This document shows positions 1 through 8,877 of a stretch of 27,814 bases of DNA, in pieces. The position numbers and the translations under genes are program-made. How positions within the stretch are numbered: position 1 is the first letter of the stretch; each line of letters starts with the position of its first letter. This DNA comes from Eimeria necatrix (taxonomy: Eukaryota > Apicomplexa > Conoidasida > Eucoccidiorida > Eimeriidae): positions 9,435 through 37,248 of the forward strand of contig NW_013655315.1 of assembly GCF_000499385.1 (NCBI RefSeq). The letters are read 5' to 3'. Below the pieces are notes generated by a model. It did not search any database. It had not been told where the DNA came from and saw only the letters and a program-made list of their open reading frames with translations.

Positions 1-120
1 TGCTGCTGCTGCTGCTGCTGCTGCTGCATTTGTTTCGATTTCCTTTTCTTCTTCCTCGAAGTCCTCGGGCAACGCCGGCTGCGCCAAAATGTGACAGCCC
101 ATCGACGGCCTGGGCACCTG

Positions 121-161
<41 letters not shown>

Positions 162-169
162 TAGCAGCA

Positions 170-213
<44 letters not shown>

Positions 214-392
214 GTGCAAAGCAAAGCAGCAAAAGTCCAACTGCATGAAAAAACAAAACTCAAAATAAACAAACCGACAAAACAACTCCGCAAATTACGC
301 AAATCAAACGAAGCAACCAAACAACAAACAACCAAATCCAATCCAACTAAACCCCATTAAATAAACAATTAAATAAACAATTAAATAAACAA

Positions 393-452
<60 letters not shown>

Positions 453-735
453 AGGGCGCACTTTGTAGCGGTGCCACCTGGGGTCGTTCCAGCCAAAGCC
501 GACGGCGGGGTTTGGAGTGACGCAAAAACAAACTTCCGCCTCGTAGACTGCAGAGGACTTGTCTTCGCTCTGAGACCGGAAATTAAATTAATTAAATTAA
601 TTTAATTAATTAATTAATTAATTAATTAATTAAATCAATTAAATTAAATTAAATTAAATTAAATTAATTAAATGAATTAATTGAATTAAGCTGAATTGAA
701 GGAAGAGAATGAACTGCGCTGCGCTGTTCCTGCAT
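1..735 (-). CDS. 5' part of an unrecognised multi-exon gene, running off the left edge
   Basis: Three minus-strand exons fit together in phase 0. Exon 1 (735-715) starts at ATG and reads MQEQRSA before a GT. Exon 2 (569-462) follows a TCTCAG acceptor and encodes SEDKSSAVYEAEVCFCVTPN and then PAVGFGWNDPRWHRYK before GTGCGC. Exon 3 (117-1) follows a TTCAG acceptor, encodes VPRPSMGCHILAQPALPEDF, an acidic stretch EEEEKEIETN and an alanine run that is still open at base 1. The aromatic, mixed composition of exon 2 is unlike the surrounding repeats, which argues that it is coding. The introns hold a CTG tract, (AAAT)n and (AATT)n. I do not recognise the family. The tiny first exon is the weakest part; the ATG inside exon 3 (102-100) is an alternative start. 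It lies downstream of, and in the same orientation as, the 809-4686 gene, only about 75 bp from its stop. Confidence 0.55.
122..212. repeat. (CAG)n tract, partly AAC/AAT-interrupted
   Basis: About 90 bp of CAG units with a few AAC and AAT interruptions. In the minus-strand gene model it is intronic CTG lying just upstream of the acceptor for the exon at 117-1. The poly-Ser frame on the plus strand has no supporting non-repetitive sequence and is not treated as a gene. Confidence 0.9.
359..452. repeat. (AAAT)n microsatellite
   Basis: AAAT/AATT tetranucleotide array, about 90 bp, nearly perfect in its second half. It falls in the proposed intron between minus-strand exons 569-462 and 117-1. 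Confidence 0.95.
576..692. repeat. (AATT)n / (AAATT)n array
   Basis: TTAA/AATT-type low-complexity array, about 115 bp, immediately upstream (minus-strand sense) of the acceptor for the exon starting at 569. Probably intronic. Confidence 0.9.
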
Positions 736-761
736 CGAAAGAACCCACCCCACCCCCACCC

Positions 762-815
762 CCAAACCCTAGCCCCTAAACCCTAAACCCTAAACCCTAA
801 ACCCTAATTTAGGGT
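762..815. repeat. Interstitial telomere-type array (CCCTAAA)n with a short inverted end
   Basis: Four to five CCCTAAA units with a degenerate CCCTAGCCCC unit, ending in CCCTAATTTAGGGT, so the last unit is inverted. The TAA stop of the minus-strand gene (811-809) lies exactly at this inverted junction. CCCTAAA/TTTAGGG is the telomere unit of apicomplexans; here it is flanked by genes, so it is internal. Confidence 0.9.
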
Positions 816-1467
816 CTGGCCTGCTGGTTGGCGCGGAGCATCCACATGGTTTCCTTGACAGTAAGTGGGTCGTTTCTCCAGTCCAAGTCGAGTCTGCATT
901 GCTTTCGCCAGAGTCTTCTGAAGGCGGAGGCCACGCGGGCCCACTCTTCTCTGGAAAGAGCTCCGCCCAAATTCGAAAAAAAAAAGAAGTCCGAAAGTCT
1001 CCGCAGCAACGGGTGAGCTGTTCGCGCCGAAGGCGCCGTCTGTCTGTACACCTGAGGGGTCGCAGCAAGCTGTGGGGAGTTTTTGGTTTGGATTATTTTT
1101 TCTTTTTCGAATTTTCTTTTTTCTCTTTTTTCGCGTTTTTAGCTCTTGTTTTTGCGCAGTTTCGCTTTTTTGAACAGAGAAAAAGATATTTGGAGGCTTG
1201 TTTGTTGGATTGGAGTTAAGTGGATTATTAATTCTATTTGAAATTAAAATTAAATTAAAATTAAATTAAAATTAAAATTAAATTAAAATTAAATTTAAAT
1301 TAAATTAAATTAAAATTAAATTAAAGTTTGTTTTTGAAGAGGGAGTTACTTCGAAGCCGAAGACGTCTTCGAGTTCGACGGAAGGCGGCGAAGAGCCGAA
1401 GATGGAAAAGGGATTCCACTTTCTTTGCTTTTCAATTCGCCGCCGAAGGATTTCCTTCTTGCTCAAC

Positions 1468-1507
<40 letters not shown>

Positions 1508-3808
1508 CGGCTGCAGCGGCGTCGCTTTCGTCGCTGTCCAGCTCGAAGCACCAGGGCGCTTCTCTTATGTCCAGGAAGGGACGGTACACTCCGCCTTGCT
1601 GCAGCAGCAACAGCAGCAGCAGCAGCAACAGCAGCAACAGCAGCAGCAGCAGCAGCAGCAGTTAATTGAACTGCTCTGGCACCAGTTGCTGCTTCCTGCT
1701 GCTCCACGTTTTGCGGCTCCGCCAAGGAGGGACTCTTTCCAGAAACCGAGTCATTATTGACTAAATTAATTAACTGATCAATTCGTTAATTTAATCAAAT
1801 AAACAAATAAATAAATAAATAAACCAATTAATTAATTAAATTAATTAATTAACTAATTAATTAATTAACTAATTAATTAATTAAATTAATTAATTAATTA
1901 ATTAATTCAATTTAATTAATTAATTAATTTACACTTGGAATTTCTGCAATGAGTTTGTCGACCATGAAGTGATCGCCGCGTCTTTTCGCGCCCTCCGTTT
2001 TGGGGCCCAAATACTTTTGCAAAACTACAGAGCCTTCCATCAGCTGCGAACAAACAAATGGCACTTCTTTGTTATTTAGTTCCATTTAATTCCATTTATT
2101 AATTCCATTTATTAATTCCATTTAATTCCATTTCTTAATTGCATTTAATTCCATTAATTAGTTGCATTTAATTGCATTTGATTGCACTAATTCATTGCAT
2201 TTTATTCCATTAATTAATTGCACTTAGTTCCATAGTTGCATTTAATTCCATCAATTAATTGCATTTAATTGCATTTAATTCCATTAATTAATTGCATTTA
2301 ATTCCATTAATTAATTGCATTTAATTAATTAATTAATTAATTAATTAATTAATTAATTAATTACTGCTTCGAATTGTTCACTCGCATTTACTTTTACTTT
2401 AATCCTATTTAATTGCAATTGTTTGACTGCAAATGTTTAATGGCAAGCAGTGGCTGGAAACAAAGAAAGAGTTTCGAATTTGAAATAAACAATTTGAAAT
2501 AAATGAATAAATAATTGGAAGTAAATAAATAAATAAATGGAAATAAAGAAATAAATAATTTGAAATAAAGAAACAATTTGAAATAAAGAAATAAATATTT
2601 TGAAATAGAGAAATAAATAAATAGAAACAAATAGATAAATAGAAACAAATAGATAAATAAATAGAAATAAATTAATTAATTAATTAATTAATTAATTAAT
2701 TAATTAATTAATTAATTAATTAATTAATTAATAAAAATGAAATTCACTTCTTCGTCTTCGAGGAGCGGAAAGATGTCGTCGGAGTGTCTGGACATCGCGG
2801 CGGCGCGGACGATGAAAAGTCCGAAGTCGAATTGGGGCGTCGGCTGCGGAAGGGGTTTGAGGACTTTGTGGTGGAAAAAGTTGGAAGTTGGGTTTAAATT
2901 GGAGTTTAAATTGGAGTTTAAATTGGATTTTAAATGCAAATTGGAGTTCAAATTCGAGTTTAATTGCAAATTTAAACTCAAATTCGACTTTAATTCCAAA
3001 CTTTCCTCCGAATTGGCGTTCAAAGCGACTTTTTCGCCGCCCTGGGGTGTACGTACACCCCCCGCTTGGGGTGTACGTACACCCGCCGCTTGGGGTGTAC
3101 GTACACCGCAAGGCGGCGCGCGCGCGCACTGCCGGCTTTCGGAAATCGGAGAAGAAGAAGTCATTTCATTTTTGTTGGATTTTTGAGAGTTTGGAAAGGC
3201 AAAAGGAGTTTTTGTTTCTTCTTTTTGGACTTCTCCGCAAAAGCAGTTTTCCTCGCCTTCGGAAATTTCCGCAATTTCCACACAAGAGGAAACTCCAGCG
3301 GCTTTTCTTTCTTCCTTTTCCTCTTCGACTCTCCGCACTTTTCTTTGCGGCTTTTTCTGCAATTAAATAAAAACAAAGTCCATTTAAACTCCTTTTAATG
3401 CAGTATTCAAATCTCAAAAATAAATTTAAACTTCTTTTCATTGTAACTCGGAAGGCCAGAAGTCGATCGGTGTATGTACACCCCAGAGTGCACTGCATGC
3501 GGAGTTTCAACTCTGTCGTTCATTTGAAATTAATTATATTTTAAATTTATAATTTAAAATTAATTATATTTTAAATTTATAATATGCTATAAAGGGTTTT
3601 AATTCTTGTTTTGAATTAATGAAAAGAAGAACATTTTAATTCTATAAAATGCCACAAAGGGTTTTAATAATTGTTTTTAAATAAATAAAAAAATAATTAT
3701 TAAAAGGCCTTCACCTCTTTTCGCTTTTTTTCTTCGCCCAACTCCGAACTTCCTTTTCTTTTGCTGTCGCCTGTCTTCAGTGGCGAGAGGCCTCCCCTCT
3801 CAACACTA

Positions 3809-3862
<54 letters not shown>

Positions 3863-3961
3863 TTTGCGCCTGCTGCTGCTCGCGTGTCTTTTGTCTGTTT
3901 TCTGTTTTTCGCTTCTCTCGCTGCTGCGTCTTCTTCTTGTCTCCTTTTCCTGCAGCCATAA

Positions 3962-3994
<33 letters not shown>

Positions 3995-4203
3995 CTGGAG
4001 AGGTTCGCACGCCCTGCTGCTGCTGCTGCTGCAGCAGCAGCAGCAGCAGGCGGGTGCAGCCGGGGGCTTCGCCGGGTGAGGGCAGCAGCAGCAGACTTGT
4101 TGAAATTTGTTTTATCTTTTTGTTTGCTTTTCGAAGAGTCCACAAAAGAGCCGCAAACTCGCTTGCACGGAGTTGCAGGCCGCGGGGACCCCTCCTCAGC
4201 CGC

Positions 4204-4259
<56 letters not shown>

Positions 4260-4686
4260 CTTTGGCGGAGCTGCCTTTAGGAGAGAAAGGCAGGAGAGTC
4301 TCGTCGTTGGGGCGGGGGAGGGGCTGCATGCGTTCGGGTGTACGCGCAGCTTGCATGCGTTCGGGTGTACGTACACCGCGCGGCTCGGCTGCAGCGGGCG
4401 CCACGAGAGCAGCAGAAAGCGAAAGCGAAGAAGACGGCGCAGCAGTGGAGGCTGAGGAGGGCCTGGGGGGCGTTTCGGACTTGCAATTGGGAGAAGAAAG
4501 GGCATTTTGTTTGCAAATTTGCAAAAAAATGTCGGAAATGGCATTTAAATCCTCTTCTTCCATCAAAGACTTCAAGTTTCGCAGCGAACTCGACACGCAA
4601 GACAGCAGCGGGCTGCTGCTTGCGCCCGAAACCCCGGCGCAGCGCCGCGGCTTCCCCGCGTCTTCTGGCCCTTCTTCCGGCCTCAT
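809..4686 (-). CDS. Five-exon gene, charged low-complexity protein; weak INCENP IN-box-like segment
   Basis: Exons, all phase 0: 4686-3715, 3356-2748, 2043-1933, 1598-1350 and 1051-809 (stop TAA), about 727 aa from the first in-frame ATG. Exon 1 carries MEEEDLNAISDIFLQICKQN, Ser- and Ala-runs and a Lys/Arg-rich end KKRKE that joins KKPQRKVRRVEEEKEERK of exon 2. Exon 2 has three GVRTP units, an SNLN repeat, and FDFGLFIVRAAAMSRHSDD. Exon 3 encodes LMEGSVVLQKYLGPKTEG and GDHFMVDKLIAEIPS. Exon 4 has VYRPFLDIREAPWCFELDSD, a Ser run, the basic helix LSKKEILRRRIEKQRKW and then NPFSIFGSSPPSVELEDVF. Exon 5 ends EEWARVASAFRRLWRK...ANQQARP. The IFG..PP...LEDVF segment after a charged helix recalls the INCENP IN-box (FG, P, LEDIF), but with one extra residue and no following Ser-Ser-Trp motif. 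That reading is tentative. The frame is open to 4863 (including a hydrophobic LFAFLILLIG segment), so the true start may be upstream. Confidence 0.72.
1237..1333. repeat. (AAATT)n array, intron 4 of the 809-4686 gene
   Basis: AAATT/AAAATT units filling the first half of the proposed intron 1349-1052 on the minus strand, where they read as T-rich sequence. The rest of this intron (1052-1236) is also pyrimidine-rich on the minus strand only in part and shows no other signal. Confidence 0.85.
1599..1662 (-). repeat. (CTG)n/(TTG) tract ending in a splice acceptor
   Basis: On the minus strand this CTG/TTG tract ends in CTGCTGCAG, which serves as the proposed acceptor for the exon starting at 1598. 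The repeat therefore stands where a polypyrimidine tract would normally be. Another tract at 1470-1506 lies inside the exon and is read as poly-Ser on the minus strand. Confidence 0.7.
1764..2735. repeat. AT-rich arrays: AATT, CATTTAATTC and AAAT families
   Basis: Three blocks of simple repeats. 1764-1930 and 2316-2362 are TTAA/AATT arrays. 2079-2330 is a degenerate 10-21 bp minisatellite of TTAATTCCATTTAATTGCAT-type units. 2480-2735 is AAAT/GAAATAAA then AATT. They fill the introns on both sides of the 37-codon exon 2043-1933, which stands out as the only non-repetitive stretch. Confidence 0.85.
2884..3003 (-). repeat. 12-bp coding repeat (Ser/Asn-Leu units)
   Basis: Degenerate tandem units of about 12 bp (TTTAAATTGGAG and variants), read on the minus strand as alternating SNLN/KSNL units within exon 2 of the 809-4686 gene. 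It is a coding minisatellite and keeps a period divisible by three. Confidence 0.8.
3044..3108. repeat. Three GTGTACGTACAC palindromes in a 24-bp tandem array, inside an exon
   Basis: Exact 12-bp palindromes at 3047, 3071 and 3095 with a constant 24-bp spacing. On the minus strand they encode three copies of the 8-residue unit GVRTPQ(A/G)(A/G). A related GTGTATGTACAC lies at 3470-3481 in the adjoining intron. See the findings for the window-wide family. Confidence 0.95.
3811..4258. repeat. Cluster of CTG tracts in exon 1 of the 809-4686 gene
   Basis: CTG tracts at about 3811-3859, 3963-3993, 4014-4030 (continuing as CAG to 4048) and 4205-4258. In the minus-strand frame they read as poly-Ala (first ones) and poly-Ser (last). 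The 4014-4048 block is an inverted (CTG)(CAG) hairpin. Confidence 0.85.
4325..4378. repeat. Duplicated GCATGCGTTCGGGTGTACG unit with palindrome
   Basis: A unit of about 27 bp (TGCATGCGTTCGGGTGTACG...) occurs twice in tandem; the second copy ends in the exact palindrome GTGTACGTACAC at 4365-4376. It is coding on the minus strand, giving GVRTPERMQ followed by ARTPERMQ. Each unit also contains GCATGC. Confidence 0.85.
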
Positions 4687-5260
4687 TTGCCTCCAAAACT
4701 CCTTCAATGCTTTAAAAACTCCATAATTTCCGATTAAAAGAATCAAAAACGCAAAAAGGACCTCCGGAAACCCCAGATCGGCTCCGCAGCTTCCCGTGAT
4801 CTGCACATGCCGCCGGGGTGTCTGCGCTCCGCCGCGAGGTCCCGCGGAGGAAAGCCGCGGCAAAAAGTTCGGAAAACTTCCGATGTTGCAAACTATTCAC
4901 TTTTTTTTCGAATTCTCCGGAAAAAAGTGCCCAAAGCGCCCGGAAGAGCCGCAAGTGGGGGCCCCTGGGGGGTGTTTGGCGGCTGGGTCGGTGGAACCCC
5001 GCGATCCTGCCTCGCACAGTCCGCAGCGCCAAAACTGGCCGCAAATTCAATTCCGTTCGAATTAATTTGAGCCAATTAAGAGCCAATTAAGCCGTTCAAG
5101 TTCGCCCAAGTGCGCTCTCCGCGCGAGTCTTCAGTGCGCAGCACCAAACGCCGCGGAGCCTATTTCGCAGCAGCACCCACCTGCATGCAGCTAAACGCGC
5201 TGTTTTCCGAATCCAAGTCGAAAATTCAAACAAATATTCATTTTAATAGTCCTTTTAAAC

Positions 5261-5551
5261 CCAATTTTGTCCATTTCTTCCGCTTTTTCTCGAAAATCGG
5301 CGCAAGCAGTCTGCGCGCTGCCTCCAGAACACCAGAGAACTTGAATTCGAATTTCCGCTGTTCTCTTCCTTGCAGCAGTCTCAAGAAAGAACCAGCCTGC
5401 TAAATTTCCAAAATAATTTATATTTTTATATATAAATATAAATTATTTATAATATTTATTTATATATAAATATATTTACCTGCAGATCTGCCAAATTCCC
5501 GCAAAGAACGCTGTGTGCTGCACGCGGGTCATTGCCAAGTCCGCATTGCAT
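5261..5551 (-). other. Possible upstream exons on the minus strand
   Basis: Two exon-like stretches lie upstream of the 809-4686 gene in the same sense. One, 5551-5480, begins ATG and reads MQCGLGNDPRAAHSVLCGNL ADLQ up to a strong CTGCAG|GTAAAT donor. The other starts after TTTAGCAG at 5396 in phase 0 and reads AGSFLRLLQGREQRKFEFKF, then SGVLEAARRLLAPIFEKKRK, with no clear donor before a stop near 5250. They could be 5' exons of that gene or a separate gene; I could not join them cleanly. Confidence 0.25.
5405..5478. repeat. TATA/AAATAT-rich palindromic stretch
   Basis: About 70 bp of almost pure A/T made of TATATAAATATAAATTATTTATAA-like units, largely self-complementary. It lies between the two possible exons described above. 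Confidence 0.7.
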
Positions 5552-5616
5552 GTTTTGGCCCTGCGCGTCTTGTGCTGAAAATGAGATCTTTCAAAGTCTG
5601 CTGTTGCCATTAATGC

Positions 5617-5772
5617 ATACAGCAGCAGCAAATCGCATGCAGCAGCAGCAAAACGCATGCAGCAGCAGCAAAACGCATGCAGCAGCAGCAAAACGCATGC
5701 AGCAGCAGCAAAACGCGTGCAGCAGCAGCAAAACGCATGCAGCAGCAGCAAAATGCGTGCAGCAGCAGCAAA
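5617..5772. repeat. 20-bp tandem repeat (GCATGCAGCAGCAGCAAAAC), about 8 copies
   Basis: Contiguous head-to-tail units of 20 bp, each CAG-rich with AAAAC and a GCATGC (or GCGTGC) palindrome at a constant interval. Twenty is not a multiple of three, so a frame through it cycles through three readings. No unique spacers separate the units, so it is a satellite and not a CRISPR array. Confidence 0.95.
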
Positions 5773-6485
5773 AGGGGGAAGTTCCCGCGAGTTTGGCACC
5801 AAGTCTTGCAAGGCGTGCAGCTTACTTTGCACAAGAATATGAATTGAAGTCTATATCTGCATTTAAATGCAGAAAGAAACTCTAAATATATTTTTGAACT
5901 TCAAATTTAAAACATTTAAACCAAAAGAAGAGCCAAAAGGTTTTATTCAAGTTCCCGAAGTGCAGCGCAGAAAGCAGCCAGCCGCTGCATTCCGAAGAGC
6001 CAAACCCTCGTTTCTCCGCAAACCCTAATTTAGGGTTTGGCAAGAGTTCCCCTGCAGAAACAAAAACTCAACAAATAAACATTTAATATCCTTTCCCAGC
6101 TTTCTTGCTTCTCAGAAAGCGTAATGCAAACTTTTGCATTTAATTTAATTCGAGTTTTGAATTCAATCTTTTGCAAACATGACGCGAATTTGAAACTTCA
6201 GCCTCAGCTCTGAATCATTTGCGAAATATGAAAGAATTTATTATTTTATTTTTTAAAAGTTTTATTTTTCTTTTTTGTTCTTTTTCCATTATTGGGAACT
6301 CAAAAGAAAGCCGTTTGAGTTCCGAAGATTTGCTTTCCATTGGAATCTTGCAAATGAATTGTTTTGAGGTGAATTCTTTTGACTTCTTGCGGGGAAATTT
6401 GTTTTAAATTGAAGTCTTTTAATTTGTTTGCAATTTATTGAAGAGTTTTGCTCAAGTGGGAAATGAAATTCAAAAAGTTGAACTG

Positions 6486-6529
<44 letters not shown>

Positions 6530-6651
6530 GCTTTCTTGAACTTGAATTTCCAGCCTTTAGCGACGCGCTTTCCCCATTTGGCTGTCTCGCCTTTTCTTTT
6601 TCCAAATTTGAAATTTGTTTTATTTATAACTTTCTTAATTTTAAATCTTTT
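5773..6651. other. Intergenic stretch
   Basis: No convincing gene. It contains an inverted telomere-type pair AAACCCTAATTTAGGGTTT at about 6022-6040, T-rich stretches around 6230-6300 and 6390-6480, and a (CAG)n tract at 6488-6528 that does not sit in any supported frame. Confidence 0.6.
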
Positions 6652-6888
6652 TCAATTTTGCTTCGCTGAAGCCTCCACGCTTCCCTCTTGAGGCCTCTTG
6701 ACTGGTTCCTGAACACCAGCCACGGCCCGCGAGACCTCCCCGAGTTCCATTTGACCTTCTAAATCCTTTTTTGACTTCTTTTCAAACTTTTCTGAGATCA
6801 TAAATGCGTTTATAGACTTTATTTGGGCAGTGTCGCGAGAGATAGTGGGCCGGAGCTCCCGCAAGCCGGAAACTTGAACTCCGCACAC
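6652..6888 (-). CDS. Small possible ORF, hypothetical
   Basis: An open minus-strand frame of up to 79 codons whose last part is compositionally protein-like: MISEKFEKKSKKDLEGQMEL then GEVSRAVAGVQEPVKRPQEG. Highly charged, probably helical, no known motif. The start is uncertain (internal ATG near 6801 or upstream). It could be a terminal exon or a chance frame in a repeat-poor stretch. Confidence 0.25.
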   Translation of the reverse strand: MCGVQVSGLRELRPTISRDTAQIKSINAFMISEKFEKKSKKDLEGQMELGEVSRAVAGVQEPVKRPQEGSVEASAKQN

Positions 6889-7524
6889 ACTCGGGAGTTC
6901 AAGTTTTGCTGCTCGGACCCTTGCAGGTTGGAGCTAATGAGAAGATCCAGAGGCCTCTGGCTTTGATTTAAAACTATTTTTAAAGTGTTGCAAATAAGTA
7001 ATAATATGAGAGCAGCTGGATTCAGTGTAGTTGAAGGCTCATGCGCTGCATGGCAACAGAAGGAGCAGTCCAGCCTCCCCCAGCCCTCGGCATCTTTCCT
7101 TTTCCTCCATATTTAATTTGAATTAATTGAAAACGTGAAATATATTAATAAGCGACGCTTTTAACTCCAAACAAAGCGAGGAAGCAGTGGTTTGTAGTCC
7201 CGGAGCGACAGCTGCCGGGGCTCTGTGGCAACGGTCCCACAGCCACAAAGGGGCAATCCGCAGGGGCTGCAGCAGGAAGGCATTAAATGGTTTTTCTTTG
7301 AATTTGGAGTTAATTATTTCGTTAATACTTTCCCAATTTACTGCAATTTTCGGCTTTTCGGATCGCATTGCGCCTCAGTCGCTGCTCTCCGGAGCTGGGA
7401 TTCTGCGATCCAGCAGTCGTCCGGCGCATCGAGATCGGCGAAGCAAGCTTAATCTGACGAGCCCTTTGAATTTCAACTTTTTATTTGAATTTAATTTAAG
7501 TTTTTCTTCATCTTAAGGCAAACA
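6889..7524. other. Region upstream of the type II membrane protein gene
   Basis: No gene can be supported. There is an open plus-strand frame at 7187-7516 but its second half is low-complexity and it ends 9 bp before the next ATG. It is more likely 5' untranslated or promoter sequence. AT-rich around 7100-7150 and 7300-7340. Confidence 0.4.
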
Positions 7525-7580
7525 ATGGGGCGAGAGCAAGTGGCGTTCCCCGAGGACGCCGCCGCTGGCGCTGCCGTTGC

Positions 7581-7618
<38 letters not shown>

Positions 7619-7848
7619 ATCCTGAGCCTCCGGCCCTCCAAGTGGAAGCAGCGAGCAGCAGCAGCAGAGCCAAGGCGGAGGAGGAAGCAGTTCTTGGCTT
7701 TTATCCTTTTCGAAGGCCTCTTCGCTCCGCAAAGGCGAAGTTCCCGCGGGTGGCGCAGCTGAACCTGCTGCTGGTCTTGCCGGTGCTGCTGGCCGCGCTG
7801 CTGGCGCTGTGGCGGCTAGCAGCCTCCGTGCGGGGCGCCCCCGCCGCC

Positions 7849-7880
<32 letters not shown>

Positions 7881-8877
7881 GCCCGAGCTGCTGCAGCCAG
7901 CTGCGCAAAGCCCCCCAGAACTGGGACTCCAGCTGGACCCCGACAGCCTCAGCAGCTACGAACAGCAGTACCTCAAAAGCGCTGCGGACTTCTCCAGAAT
8001 TTGGAATTCAACTTCGCTCGCAGTGCGGAAGGGCTTTGCTGCGCACTTCACGCCGCGGGGCCCGGGCGAAGAGCCCAAGGGGCCGGGCTCGCACTTGTAC
8101 AACGAAAACGTGCGCGAAATGGAGGAGTTCATGCAGCTTTCTCCGCCGGAAAAAGCGGATCGCCGCAAAGCTTACGCGCTGCACTTGATTGCGCTGACTG
8201 CTGCGTTCAAAGGAGCGGCAGAGTGCCTCGAAATGCTCAAAAAAATGGAAAAAATCCACCAAGAAACCCTCGCGCCGGTGCCGCTGCTGGGCATTCAAGA
8301 AGGCGTGCAACTCCCCGCCGCGGGGGCCCTCGAGCACTTCGCGGGGCCCCTCGCGAGCGAAAAAGAACTTCTCGAAATAATGCCTGGCAGCTTTGAACCC
8401 GGGGAAGAGAAAAAAGTGCCGCAGCAGCTGCTGCAGCGCGTGCAGGGTTTGCTGCAGCTCGAGCAGGTGGAGCAGCAGGGCTTCCACGCCATTCACGAAC
8501 AGTTCAAGCCGCTTCTGAGGGCCCTCGGGTTCACTTCGCATCATTTGACCTTCTTGGACTTCCAAAAAATGGAGTCTTTTTGGTTTCCTTATCCCCGAAA
8601 CGTCTTCAACAGCGGGCGCTTCTTCATGGAGTACCAGAGGCGAGCTGAACAGACAGACGAGCCCGAGAAGCGCTACCAGGAAACTCTTCACTCCATTTCC
8701 CACTCCTGGAAAGATGCAAAAGAGCTTTTAAAAGTCATTGAAACGATGCAAAACAACGCAGAGAGGGCGGTGGCCGCGGCGCTCCGCTGGAAGTGCCTCT
8801 TCGCCTTCGAGATCGAAGAACAGCAGGGGCTCATCAACTTCGCCGATCCCATGCTTTTGGGGGTCTTTTTGCTTTGA
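7525..8877 (+). CDS. Type II single-pass membrane protein, unknown function
   Basis: Uninterrupted frame of 450 codons from ATG to TGA. Residues 18-31 are mostly alanine. A basic stretch FYPFRRPLRSAKAKFPR (59-75) precedes a single hydrophobic segment, about 77-96 (LLLVLPVLLAALLALW). The positive charges on its N-terminal side predict an internal N terminus and a lumenal or extracellular C-terminal domain. A poly-Ala run follows, then about 320 residues of well-mixed, largely helical sequence without low complexity, including N161-S-T as a possible glycosylation site. No cysteine pairs or catalytic motif were seen and I recognise no family. The clean non-repetitive C-terminal domain with no internal stop supports a real gene. 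It has no intron, unlike all the other well-supported genes in the window. The start follows GCAAACA and is the first ATG after stops in the frame. Confidence 0.85.

Noticed and set aside
91..360. Plus-strand poly-Ser ORF
   Set aside because: It consists of a CAG run and AT-rich sequence, with no protein-like region; the minus strand carries the plausible exons.
762..815. A chromosome end, suggested by CCCTAAA units
   Set aside because: Only a few units, one inverted, with genes on both sides; the same type of array recurs at 24.8-25.85 kb.
5617..5772. CRISPR-like regular repeats
   Set aside because: Units are contiguous with no unique spacers, and the organism is eukaryotic; it is a tandem satellite.
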